Assembly: GCA_004794785.1 (NCBI GenBank)
Contig: SJOL01006420.1
Location: forward strand, 68,435 to 132,434
Origin: Opisthorchis felineus
Taxonomy: Eukaryota; Platyhelminthes; Trematoda; Opisthorchiida; Opisthorchiidae
Direction of reading: 5' to 3'
DNA length: 64,000 nucleotides
Positions 24,031-34,388 of the stretch are shown piece by piece. Numbering within the stretch: position 1 is the first letter of the stretch; every line of letters begins with the position of its first letter. The notes below the pieces were generated by a model. That model did no database searches and was not told where the DNA came from. It worked only from the letters and a program-made list of their open reading frames with translations. Position numbers and translations under genes: made by a program.

Positions 24031-24880
24031 TTGTGTGAACAAAAGATCTTACGGGTTTAGCAGTGTTATTTCGTTTATTGTTAATAGGCAGTGGTGTGTA
24101 AGAAAGATCGGTCAGATAACTGACAATCAAATAACCCAGCAGCGTTTGCCTTTGGGGTGGGAAGGGGTTGGGGAGTGACATCGACGGAAAAAAACTGTGC
24201 GGGCAAAAGATACTTCCCGGTTGCCCGGACCGAAAAGGAGGGTTCAGTTGAGGCATCCAATCATGGGCCTATCTCAAAAGTCTGACCCACAAGGCAGCAT
24301 CAGGACGCAGGGTTTTGTTCCTGGAACCTGCCCTAGCTCCTGATTCAAGTCTGACCAGGGAAGCAGTGGGTCGTACGGTTTTCTTGGGGGACTGTCCGGA
24401 GCCGAGGACTCCGCAGTCTGACCTGCATGGCTACAAGCGGCTGGCCAGATCCGAGGATGCAGGCATAGATGTCTCACTGCTGATGCTCACGCACACAGAT
24501 GGGTTTGGAGCCGAATCGAGCTCATGGAAAGGTCTAGTCGTTTTTCGACCGTGTTGGATAACTCGACAGCTGTCATGGTCAGCGGTTGGGCGATCGGAAT
24601 TTGCGGTTTTTAGGGACGGCCTTTCTAAAACGTCCTTCCACGAAAGGCGATATCGCTCCTTCTATAAATATGGATATGCTGGTCGCCTCGAGGATACTGT
24701 CAATCTCCCATCGCAGAGGAAAGTACCTTACCCTCAAAATCAATCAATCAGTTCAATGAATTTATCAGCTATAAACCGTATACCATAGGTATATTGGTTC
24801 CAGCTGCTACAGTTTCGATCACCGGAAAGTGGCAGAGTGTGAGACATACAACCAGGCCTTGGAGGCGATGGCAATCTCGA
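24031..24880 (-). other. LINE leader/3'-end junction with an internally deleted SINE
   Basis: Non-coding DNA lies between the C-terminus of one reverse-strand LINE (ending ~24,881) and the start of the next endonuclease (24,030). It probably contains the 3' end of the former and the 5' leader of the latter. 24,160-24,290 (reverse strand) resembles the SINE family: ttgagataggcc, then directly gcctcaactg, ccgggcaaccggg and gatgtcactcc, as if the tRNA-like middle had been deleted. The 157-codon forward frame at 24,315-24,788 has no family resemblance; I take it as antisense chance. Confidence 0.45.
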
Positions 24881-26990
24881 TTAGTTCAGGAAATGGGTAG
24901 CTACGCATTGATGCAAGCGTGCCACCGACTGCGCGATTGGGCCATTTAAGCCGGTATCATCAACCGTTGGTGAGTTGGGCCCCGGACCCCATCCAGAGAG
25001 GCGACAGTTGTTGACCTGACTCAGTTTACTGGTTAGTGTTTTCATACTTCGTCGCCAGGCCATACACTGTCCACCTCTCGGTCGTTTCCACTCAGCACAA
25101 GGCTGGGCAAAAAGAGCTCTATGAGGCAGACGGTCTTCTGGCACACGGAGTACATGCCCTAACAAGCGTAACCTATGGAGTGAGTAATTCATCTATCGTG
25201 GGAGAGTTACTTCTTCCTAGGACCATCCGACGTACCTCAGCATTACTAATCCGATGTTTACACCAGTACCTCGGAGACACCAATGGTCAGACACTGATAT
25301 CTTTCGTATGTCCACTGCACGTAGAGGCCATGTCTCAGATCCATAGAGTATGGATCGCACTGCCGCAGTGTAAACTCTGTCCTTGACAGACAAACTGACG
25401 TCACGCCGGCACCATAGGTATCGGAGGTTGGCAAAAGCTGCCCTCGTCTTCCCGATTTGAGAAATAATCTCATCTCCAGGCAGTCCACCGGAACTTGTAC
25501 AACTGCCCAGATAAAAAAATTTATCTACCACGTCGGTTGGTTCGTCTGAAAGCATGAGGTTTGGGTTTGGTCCCACCCAGTCTTGCAGTAGCACTTGACA
25601 CTTTGCAGGTGTGAAGCGCATGCCAAACCGTGCGGCAGTGTTGTTAAGGTTATTTAAAATGGTTCGCAATTTTGAGAGAGCAACACCGTCCGCATACTCT
25701 ATGTCTGTGAGCGAACGTCCCGGGCGCATTTCGACTCCCGAGGTTTCAGAGGCAGGCAGAGGAATTTCAAGCAGCACATCAGTAACAAAGTTGAAGAGGA
25801 AAGGTGACAGAGGGTAGTCTTGTCTTACACCACTGGATATGGTGAACTCAGGCGAAAGCTTCCCGTATACTCGTACGCGCCCACAGGAGTTTGCATACAC
25901 AACCCTCATAAGGAATAAAAATTTGGAAGGGACAACTTTGGTCGCCGGAAACTGCCAAAATTTCTGACGATCGACAGAGTCGAAAGCAGCTTTCAGCTCA
26001 AGAAAAACGACCAACGCGCGACGTTTGAAGGAGTGGCGCTGTTCAAGAACTTGTCTCAAGGTGAAGACGATGCATCCTCGACCAGGGCGAAACCCCAGTT
26101 GATCCTCACGAACTTATCTCGATTATCGATTAACCTGCACAAAATAATACTAGAAAGGAATTTAGATGCAACGGATATCAGTCTGATGCCACGAAGGTTC
26201 TCGCATGACGCTCTTGCGTCCTTCTTGAAAACTGTGATGACGGCCGAGGAGTTGGTATTTCGTTTTCGTTCCAAATCTTCTGCAGTATGGTTGTCAAACT
26301 GTTCACCAGGACCTCACCACCTTCTTTGAAGAGTGCTGGGTGCAGACCATCCGGGGCAGGTGCCTTGTCGCGTTGGATGATTCATATCACCGCTGGATTT
26401 CTGTTGCTGATGGCGGACTGGTGTCGATGTTCCATTCAGGCCCACTGAGTTCTTCCAGCGGTTCTGTTGAAGTGGGCCAGCTGAACTGTTCTTGGAAGTG
26501 CTCAGCCAATCGCTCAAGACAACGAGTTTGAGAGCGAATGGCTTTTCCGTCTTTTTCGCATATTGTTTCGCTGGCACATTTTTTTCCTTTTGACCGGTTG
26601 ATCAAATCAGCTGAAACAGGGCGCAGCTGTTACCTGCAGCGAAAGCCTTCTCCATCTCCAGGACCTTCGAAATCTTCCGTCATTCTTCAAGCTCCTGATT
26701 ATCCGGTGTTGGAGGGACCTGCGTGCGCCGTCACGGTCGCGAGTTGCTGGTGTGGCCTTTCTAGCAGCAATGAGAACTGCTGATCTCAACGACTTCCAGT
26801 GTTCATTTAATCGAGTCGGACAGTTTGGACCAACAGCTCTGAAAGCTGAGAGCACAGCTCTTTTGACCCTCTTCCATTTAACCTGCAAGCGATCTTCACC
26901 ATCTGCATGACTGTGCGTTTCCAGTAACTTTCTAGCCAGGTCAGTCCGATAAGTTTGAGCTGATTCGATGTTTCCACCAGACCCGAATCA
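24881..26990 (-). pseudogene. RTE-like LINE reverse transcriptase, 5'-truncated (linker, RT, C-terminal domain)
   Basis: Reading from high to low coordinates: linker YRTDLARKLLETHS, VKRAVLSAF, NEHWKSLRSA (26.97-26.6 kb); KDGKAIRSQTRCLERLAEHF and EQFSWP (26.5 kb); RT fingers KDARASCENLRGIRLISVAS (26.2 kb); palm (26,059-25,217, a 280-codon open frame). Motif A reads FLELKAAFDSVDR where the family has FLDxxxAFDSVDR. The catalytic box reads YADG where YADD is expected, so both metal-binding aspartates look lost. GVRQDYPLSPFLFNF and the RYLWCRRD region are well kept. The C-terminal domain ends at 24,881 (RLRLLGHVLRVPEDRLPHRA). The endonuclease is missing and a piece of another copy abuts upstream. 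Repeated at 36,770-38,884. Confidence 0.85.
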
Positions 26991-27560
26991 ATGATCAAAC
27001 ACGGAATATTCGAAGAGCCTCTGCACGCGGTGGTCGTCTCGGATTCGTAAAGCAGGCCAGATCGGACCGCATTGTACACTACCCCAAACAGCCAAGCTGA
27101 TGTCACGTCGACGCCACAAATGTCGGAGTTTAGCAAATGCTGTCCTAGCCTCATCGATTCGGGGAGTGATTTCATCCTCCGCCAGTACAGAGGGACTTAT
27201 GCAGCCCTCCGGATAGACGAACTTCATCACATCGATTGGTTCAAATGCAAGCATGATGTTCGGCTTTGAGCCAACCCAATATTACAGTAGCATTTTACAC
27301 TCTACAGGTATGAAGGACATACTGGTCTTTGCAGCAGAATTATTTATGTTACCTAAAACAGTTTGTATTTCTGAAGGGCCTGGTTCAAGAAGAGCAATAT
27401 CGTCCGCGCACTCAGTGGCCGTGAGCAAACGCCCGGGAGTGTTTCGACCCCCGAGCTGTTAGACGCAGACGAACAAGACTAAAGAAACATTATTACGGAG
27501 TTAAAAATAGGGGACGATAGAGGACACCCCTGTCTGACACCAGCGGATGCGGTGGACTAG
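26991..27560 (-). pseudogene. RTE-like LINE RT C-terminal fragment
   Basis: A second reverse-strand LINE copy is fused to the 5' side of the truncated one. From 27,560 downwards it shows GVRQGCPLSS, the catalytic box as ECADDIALL (the Tyr of YADD replaced by Cys, both Asp kept), SFIPVECKMLL, PNIMLAFEPIDV, then AFAKLRHLWRRRDISLAVWG and FDH at about 27,000. It stops there and the linker of the next copy begins, so the two were joined by recombination or by nested insertion and decay. Duplicated at 38,885-39,454. Confidence 0.75.
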
Positions 27561-28577
27561 AGAGTTTGTTGTTGAAATCAACGGGAGGAATCTTCATAGT
27601 AGATCAGAAGTTATACGACAAACCTCAACTGTCCACGTTCGTAGCCGAAACAAGTGCACAAATCTGTCACTGACCGATACAGTGAATTGTCAAGGTCCGC
27701 ACACCAGATAACGGCGAGCGGAATGCTGACTCTATCTCAACAGACCCTACGCGCCTTAGCAGCATTCGGGTGGAGAGGCAGGCTGGCGGGTCGGGACGCA
27801 GCAGCGAGGGCCTAATTAAAGGTCTGAGCCACCTTCATGCATGCCAGCGTGAAGAGCCAAACACTTATCAAACTGGTGACTGGAGACGATCGCCGATATG
27901 ACTAGATCACAAGATTAGTGGCACTCTTCTCGCCACAACTTTTACTTCCCAAACTTGTTTCCTCTGTCTCCTTTTTGACACTTAGCTGTTTTCCTTCCAA
28001 GTTTCATTCTTCATCGCTCTTGGTAAGGATATGACGACCAGAACTGAAACCTCAGATGACCCCCTCATATTGAGGTGACTTTAACTAAAGGCTGACTGCT
28101 GGCATTTTACGCTATCAAAGTATTTTTTGCACCCAAGCACCCCGCAGTCGAGGCTTTTCACACTGTCATCCTCATGATGATGTGGATTACTGCCCCTTAA
28201 AATGTTTGTCGTGGACGAAGACGTTCGGCATAACTTCTCCCCGACGACCGTCTCAGATGCCTGAGACCATCTTTTTTATACAAAGCCTTTCCAATTTCAA
28301 ACATTAGGTAAAATTCTAACTGTTTCCCATTCGCGACTCTGGAGTATCATTGGACGAGTCCACTCAAACTGAGCGAGGCTCACTTAAGGGGCTGGTCTAT
28401 CTTGGGTATATGATCCGAAACCATTTTCGTTCTGGAACCGCCCAAGCTTCATACCCTTCCGTTTGTTTTCCCAAATTCTAAACTTCGACTGCCCAAGCAT
28501 TTGCCTACCCAAAAATTAACCTTGCACTATTACTTAGGTCTGTTCCGTGGGAAGGGTCTCCACAGTCCATTGTTTGT
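27561..28577. other. No recognisable gene
   Basis: This lies between the LINE fragments and the IER-like gene. The 5' part may still be diverged LINE sequence (reverse strand). The rest shows no motif I can name. Confidence 0.35.
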
Positions 28578-28583
28578 TTAATA
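28578..28583 (-). terminator. Variant polyadenylation signal ATTAAA
   Basis: ATTAAA on the reverse strand lies 45 bases past the stop codon of the IER-like gene, a normal distance for cleavage and polyadenylation. It is conserved in the second copy at 40,472-40,477. Confidence 0.4.
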
Positions 28584-28627
28584 TAATATTTGTATGTCCC
28601 CACAATGAGTTACCACTTCATGATACT

Positions 28628-29221
28628 TTAAAAGTTATACCAGGTCAAGAAAGATGCGGAACTGACACTTATCGACTCACCATGTGCTTCAGTGATGTCT
28701 GCGTCCGAAGAAGCAAAATACAAGTGGCTTATCGGTGGGAAGACATACTCCAAATTCGGAAGTGTGCTGAAGGGGGACGATGAGGACTCTGAATCAAAGA
28801 CTGTATCCGTTGTTGATGACTTAGGTGCATTTGGTGTCTGTATCCGGTCTTGAATAGGCCAGACAGGACTGGTACACTGTACATCTTCTACCGGACTGGT
28901 GGACAGTGCACATGTGCTGGCTAGACAGCCTTCGGTTCCTGCCACTGCATGTTTTGAGAATGTACTAAGCGAAATGTCTTCTGATGGAGTTATATAATCT
29001 TCGTAAGGATGGTTATCTAGTTCCCACAGCAATTGTCTCGCTTTCAGCGCTGTTACAGCAATCAGCAGCCCACGTCTGAGTCTGATTCCACCTCTTGAGC
29101 GCTTCGCTTGATCTAACTTTTGCATGGACGTAAGGAGAACAAACTGTGCCGTTGTTGAATCTAGTTCATGTTCATTTACGGTACGAAACCGAACACACGT
29201 AGCACCGGGATCGCAGAGCAT
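28628..29221 (-). CDS. IER (immediate early response)-like protein, single exon
   Basis: This 197-residue intact frame is the best candidate for a host gene here. Residues 25-66 align without gaps to the N-terminal domain of the IER2/IER5 family: AQ at 25-26, then 17 residues later RGGIRLRR (43-50), and ARQLL (61-65) where the family has AREL/ARQVY. The rest is Ser/Thr/Pro-rich and low in conservation, as in IER proteins, which are small nuclear regulators induced by growth signals and encoded by intronless genes. The start is the first ATG of the frame; Met33 would fall inside the domain, so I prefer the upstream ATG. Upstream lies a GC-richer block with AP-1 and EGR-like sites. No transposon motif is present. 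The second copy (40,522) differs at D75V, E158D and A189S. The family call is by eye. Confidence 0.6.
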   Translation of the reverse strand: MLCDPGATCVRFRTVNEHELDSTTAQFVLLTSMQKLDQAKRSRGGIRLRRGLLIAVTALKARQLLWELDNHPYEDYITPSEDISLSTFSKHAVAGTEGCLASTCALSTSPVEDVQCTSPVWPIQDRIQTPNAPKSSTTDTVFDSESSSSPFSTLPNLEYVFPPISHLYFASSDADITEAHGESISVSSASFLTWYNF

Positions 29222-29269
29222 CCCGCGGCGTCCACGAACCGTAGTGTATAGCAGTACAACACCGATTTA

Positions 29270-29520
29270 TGGGTCAAATGACCAATCAACCACCCATGAT
29301 TTGACCTAGTCGTCGATCGACTATTTGCTATTTGCATGGACCAATGGCTATTGAGCGGGGCGTACGGACGCACGCATGCCTTTGCACGGGCTTGGATGCA
29401 TTGTTTGCCGTCCAATTCACCGTGGGCTTTGTCTCTCGTGCTTCAGAAGGGTGAATCAGTGACTCGGGCGAACGACGCGCGTGAGTCACCCGCTTGCCTT
29501 AGCGTGGGCCTGCGCCTCGA
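29270..29520 (-). promoter_or_regulatory. Candidate promoter of the IER-like gene
   Basis: This GC-richer block lies 50-300 bases upstream of the start codon. It contains an octamer (ATTTGCAT on +, 29,330-29,337), CCAAT boxes at 29,282, 29,341 and 29,412, a perfect AP-1 site TGAGTCA (29,482-29,488), a near AP-1 TGACTCG (29,460-29,466) and an EGR-like GCGTGGGC (29,502-29,509). AP-1 and EGR sites are typical of immediate-early genes, which fits the protein call. All the motifs are short, and chance matches are possible. Confidence 0.45.
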
Positions 29521-29559
29521 ATCAAGTGACAGCGGGCAGGGGGAGATGAAGCCTGGGAC

Positions 29560-31019
29560 ATGCAGAGTCTGGTTACATTTAGCATGCAGGTGTTCATGGG
29601 CACGCTTGAGGAATGCAGCATGCACGCCACTTAAGCACAGCTGAACAGTGGTTCGCTGAGGGTAGGGGTTCACAATTTCTGTAGATGGAAAACAGAGATC
29701 AACCTGTACACTAGAGGTAGGATACTGAAGTTGGCAGTTCGGCCTCTGACCGGTCAGTTTAGTGATTCCCAATCAACTTCAGTGTCAATACACAGAATTT
29801 CGCATGCTTTGATCTAACGAAGACAGTCCCTTGGCACCAGTGAATAGGGTAGTTTGAGTGGTGAGACGGAGTATGCGTTACTGAAGGAAGATCCATATGG
29901 CCAGGTTATTTTTACGCCAAATTGTGGCATGATCGGAATGATAGCAAAGCCGGCAATCGCAATCAGAGTCAACGTAAAATGAGACCTAAGCTTAGGGAGG
30001 AATACGGGATAAATAGTGGGAAATACCTGCTGGAAACTTGCGAAAGATAAAATCCGTCAATCATACCAAAATGGCTTCCACCTTCAATAGAGTCTGGTAG
30101 GAGTTTTGAATGTAAGTGTAGAAAAACGAGGGGATTGTTTGGGTGGATCTGTTCACATGGCGGACCTTACACAATGTAGCCAATTCCGAACGCCGGAAAA
30201 AGCCAACAGAATGAAAGAGAAATAAACTCTGGCATAAAAGGAATGGGGCAAGACACGGAGGAGGCATACGGCGGTATTCCCAACAGTGGACTGGAACTAC
30301 TGTTAAAATCGAGTAATATTAAAACATCGTGGCCTAAACGGCATAAGGCTGGTGAAATGATTATGCGTCGGTCAATTTCCGCGATAACTCAGTGAAACTA
30401 CGAATCAGAATGGTGTTTGTTTGGATGTCCGTACAAACAAACAAAAAACAGGAAAAATTCCATATACATTGTGTCTGTTTTGGTAAATAGCTCGTATAAC
30501 AAAAGAAAAGCCACAAACGTGGAGCGAAAGCACTGAAGGACCACATCAGTTTACATTTGTATGAACACAACTGCACCAGAGTTCATGTACTGTTTACCGT
30601 TCATCGTTTCTACGAAGTGAAACCCACAGTTTAGCCTAACGGCCTCCATCTAAAAAATCCAAAAGACGTGCAACCGTTCTTCAATACTTTAGCTCATTAC
30701 TTTATGGTTGAAACTGCCTCCCACGTGCATCACGGGATTTTAATTACGCTGGCTAGGTTTTTTATGGGTTACACATTCCGACTGAACTGAAGTATTGATA
30801 GTTCACCATAGATGAGTTTTATCACTGTTTCCATTACTGTGATAAACCCCGCGACAAGACTAGATGATTATTTTGTTTCTCAAAAGCAGTAAGTGAGCTG
30901 GACAGTCATGTGAACAGCCCGATATTACTTCAGACAGTTCTGTAGTCTCGATCACTGGCGTACACCCTGACCAAAGAAGGAACTCAAAAATTGGATCTTC
31001 TTTGCCTCAAATTTCAAAT
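29560..31019. other. Upstream flank of the IER-like gene, no gene recognised
   Basis: Only unassigned short frames are present. The reverse frame 29,443-29,772 overlaps the candidate promoter and is probably untranslated. Everything here recurs at 41,454-42,913. Confidence 0.4.
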
Positions 31020-31534
31020 GTTTTAAAGAATAACCATTGTGACACATTGCTTTTTCAAGCGTCATGCTCACCCATTTGACGCTCTAGAGGGGGGCCTGTA
31101 GCACTTGTAAACTGCTATTTTCCATGCTCAATATTATCTTCTTTCTCCCTGTCAATATCGGTCACAGTACTGTACAAAAGTTTGTTTTAATGAAATAGAA
31201 CAACAAACCCCTGCATCTTGGGCTCAACGGGACTTTAAGCGTTTTGCTGAGTGACTGTTGTTGTGACTGGCACCAATTCCCAACGTGAACAAAAACTGTT
31301 TAGCTGCAAACACGACTTATCCATTCACATCAGCGGATTAATATTGCGATTATCGGAGGTTTGGAATACCAGGAAAGTAGAACCTTCTCCTCTTGGTGTG
31401 GTGGTTCAACGGAATACGGACCCGCGGAATTTCCTCTTGTGAACTGTAAGTCAAGATTTCCTTGGATTGTTCACCTTGTGACATTATATCTGACTTACAT
31501 TGATAGTTTGTTCTGTTCATTAAAGACTCCTTAG
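31020..31534 (+). repeat. Left LTR-type repeat
   Basis: A purine tract with TG start (gaggggggcc then TGTAGCAC at 31,097) lies 77 bases inside the repeat. This is the arrangement expected at the end of an internal region (polypurine tract, then LTR). The true LTR may therefore begin at 31,097, with 31,020-31,096 a leftover of an internal region. The right end is also ambiguous: the two repeats stay identical to ctccttag at 31,534 with no terminal CA there. No standard tRNA primer-binding site follows. Confidence 0.75.
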
Positions 31535-31739
31535 AGCCGTTTGCGGAAAAGTTTGGTAACAATCGATAGCTTTACTGCTGGGCAACGTTTCGCTTTTGAC
31601 ACTAAAGCTCCTTAGAGCCGCTAACCACTTCATAATCGGTAAGCTCACCTTATTTTGCTTTGTTCTATTTTTCGGGTAGCTCGGAACTCCCATCGCCCTT
31701 ATACGCACTTGTTTAGTCCAGTATCTGATTTGTTCAGCT

Positions 31740-32499
31740 ATGTCTAACGGGGACGAACTCAAAACTGACTTAGGTGAAAATTCCGTTCACATCAAACTCC
31801 CAACTTTTGGCGTTAATAAGCCTGGGATATGGTTCATTCAACTGGAATGCTATTTCCACTTCCGCCATATTACCTCAGAACACACCACATTTTCGTACGT
31901 GGTTTCTCAGCTTCCCACTGAAGTTGCTGCGGAGGTTATTGATGTAATTGATTCCATCCCAGTATTGAATCCATACAACACTCTTAAGGCAGCCATAATT
32001 AAACGGACAGCGACCGCTGATGAAGCTAATCTCCAGAAGTTGCTTTCAGGAGTTGAACTGGGCGATCGCATGCCATCGCAACTTCTGCGACACACGCAAA
32101 GTCTGGTTTGTGGCGAGTCGTTTGAAAACTCGATTTTAAAACAACTGGGGATGCAGTCTTCCTTTGAATACACGCAAAATACTAGCTACCCACTCTGATG
32201 TTCCGATATCGTCACTCGCAGAGACTGTAGACAAAATTCATGACTGCTTCTCAGACCGTTTAATCGCCTCAACCTCACAACAATATAGTCAGTCCAGTGA
32301 TAACCCTGTTCTGGTACGCCTCGATCGAATACAAACGCAAATCGACCAGCTCGTAGCCACTGCTAACATGGTACTAGCCACATTGAAACAGACTACCATG
32401 TCGCACAAGTCCCGGTCAGTTTCCCGTGAACCGCGCTCCCCATCGCGGAATCATAACCACTTCCGTTTTTCCCATAGGAAGTTCAAAGACAAGGCTTAA
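31740..32499 (+). pseudogene. gag remnant of the gypsy element
   Basis: 31,740-32,198 is an open frame of 152 codons resembling CsRn1-type Gag (IKLPTFGVNKPGIWFIQLE, SYVVSQLPTEVAAEVID, ELGDRMPSQLLR). It shifts by one frame near 32,160 to 32,164-32,499 (NTRKILATHSD, later HKSRSVSREPRSPSRN). The zinc-binding motif that follows in this family is mostly missing; only a terminal RCTLPC-like piece remains near 32,500. Gag would package element RNA. This copy cannot make a full protein. Confidence 0.7.
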
Positions 32500-32584
32500 C
32501 GTTGTACACTTCCATGCGCCTATGTCTCCCCTGACCAGGGAAGCCAATTGGCCAGTCAGTTGTGGCGACAACTGCTACTGGCCA

Positions 32585-33873
32585 GTCATCTGGTCGCCTT
32601 TACTGCGTTACGGATTGGACCATCGGAATGCGATTCCTCGTCGACACCGGTGAAGAACTCAGCGTTATTCCTGACGGAACTTTTAAACGCCCTTCTTCTA
32701 ATCCGCTGACGACATTACAGGCGGCCAACCTTCGGTCATAAGTCAGTGACGCTTGATTTTGGTCTTCACCGTGCATTTCCCTAAATTTTCACTGGCACCG
32801 ACGTCCAAGTACCAATCATCGGTGCCGATTTTCTTACCAACTTCTCACTAGCCGTCGATATCAAACAGCAGAAGCTTCTGGATTCTTTAACGTCTCTCTC
32901 AGTTCCGTCAATTCACGTCGACGCCTCAACATACCCACTCGGTATACACGTCACCCGTACTTCACATATTCCGGTTTTCGACGATTTACTAAAAGAGTAT
33001 ACCAGTTTGCTTAAGCCGTCCTATTCGGTTCTTGAGTGTGCCACACTCAGTCGAGCATCACATAACGACCACCGGTACTCCAGTTCATTCGCGCCCTCGA
33101 TAACTACACCCCGAGAAGCTGCGTATCGCCAGATCCGAGTTTGACCACATGCTGTAACTCGGAATAATTCGGCCTTCAAATTATTCTTGGGCTTCTCTCC
33201 TACATTTAGTCCCTAAAAAATCCACTGGTGGCTGGTGACCGTGCGGCGACTACCGAGCGCTTAAATGTCGTACCGTCCCTGACCGTTACCGCATATTCAC
33301 GATTTTGCGTTGGAATTGCAGGGCAAAAAATGTTTTCTTCAAAGTCGACCTCGTCCGCGCGTATTACCATATACCAGTTGCCTCCGACGACATTCCCAAA
33401 ATAGCGAATGCCACACTATTCGAATTCACACACGTCTTTCGGTCTGCGGAACGCCGCCCAAACGTCCCGACGCTCCAAAGATCAGGTAGTGTGTGGTTTC
33501 GACTACGTTTTCGTCTACATTGACGACGTCTTGGTGGCAGGCAAAACGATCGAAGAACACGAATTATACTTACAAGCCGTCTTCGAACGTTTCCAACAAT
33601 ACGGTATCACTATCAACCCAGACAAGTGTGTTTTTGCAGCAGGCCAGCTTGATTTCCTCGGCCATCGTATTAACCCCGAAGGGATCCGGCCGCTGTCAGA
33701 AAAAACCACTGTCATTTCTGACTATTCTCCACTTCAATCAACACGAAGCCTTCGTCGATTTTTGCGTATGGTCAACTACTAAGGCAGATTTATTCCACGT
33801 TACTCAGAGATTCGAGCGCCGCTAACCGATTTGCTCAAAGCAAGATCTGGTCGACATCACAAACTTCCTGTAC
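32585..33873 (+). pseudogene. pol remnant: protease and reverse transcriptase, truncated
   Basis: Protease: FLVDTGEELSVIP with DTG at 32,643-32,651 (Glu in place of the usual Ala after DTG), then IIGADFLTNFSLAVD near 32,820. RT: LVPKKSTGGW (33,210), FFKVDLVRAYYHIPVASDD (33,340-33,395, first catalytic Asp in KVDL kept), VYIDDVLVAGKTIEEHE (33,515, both Asp kept), INPDKCVFAAGQLDFLGHRI (33,610) and LRRFLRMVNY (33,750). Stops and at least three frameshifts separate these blocks. The frame ends at HHKLPV and joins the right repeat at 33,874, so RNase H and integrase are lost. Confidence 0.8.
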
Positions 33874-34388
33874 GTTTTAAAGAATAACCATTGTGACACA
33901 TTGCTTTTTCAAGCGTCATGCTCACCCATTTGACGCTCTAGAGGGGGGCCTGTAGCACTTGTAAACTGCTATTTTCCATGCTCAATATTATCTTCTTTCT
34001 CCCTGTCAATATCGGTCACAGTACTGTACAAAAGTTTGTTTTAATGAAATAGAACAACAAACCCCTGCATCTTGGGCTCAACGGGACTTTAAGCGTTTTG
34101 CTGAGTGACTGTTGTTGTGACTGGCACCAATTCCCAACGTGAACAAAAACTGTTTAGCTGCAAACACGACTTATCCATTCACATCAGCGGATTAATATTG
34201 CGATTATCGGAGGTTTGGAATACCAGGAAAGTAGAACCTTCTCCTCTTGGTGTGGTGGTTCAACGGAATACGGACCTGCGGAATTTCCTCTTGTGAACTG
34301 TAAGTCAAGATTTCCTTGGATTGTTCACCTTGTGACATTATATCTGACTTACATTGATAGTTTGTTCTGTTCATTAAAGACTCCTTAG
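33874..34388 (+). repeat. Right LTR-type repeat
   Basis: Identical to 31,020-31,534 except for one base at 34,277. It is joined upstream to the RT thumb with no intervening RNase H or integrase. Confidence 0.8.

Larger units (their letters stand above)
31020..34388 (+). mobile_element. Internally deleted Ty3/gypsy retrotransposon (CsRn1/Boudicca-like)
   Basis: Two 515-bp direct repeats (31,020-31,534 and 33,874-34,388) differ at a single base (31,423 C, 34,277 T). They flank gag, protease and RT sequence. RNase H and integrase are absent: the RT thumb runs straight into the right repeat. Full elements of this type are several kb longer. Near-identity of the repeats suggests recent insertion, yet the internal region is full of frameshifts. 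The element may have been moved in trans by another copy, or the repeats may have been homogenised. Confidence 0.8.

Noticed and set aside
24315..24788. 157-codon forward frame (and its exact repeat at 36,204-36,677)
   Set aside because: It lies antisense to a LINE leader/3' end, shows no domain, and its conservation only reflects the duplicated segment.
31251..31442. 63-codon frame repeated at 34,105 and 43,145
   Set aside because: It is inside the LTR and is repeated only because the LTR is; no protein family resemblance.
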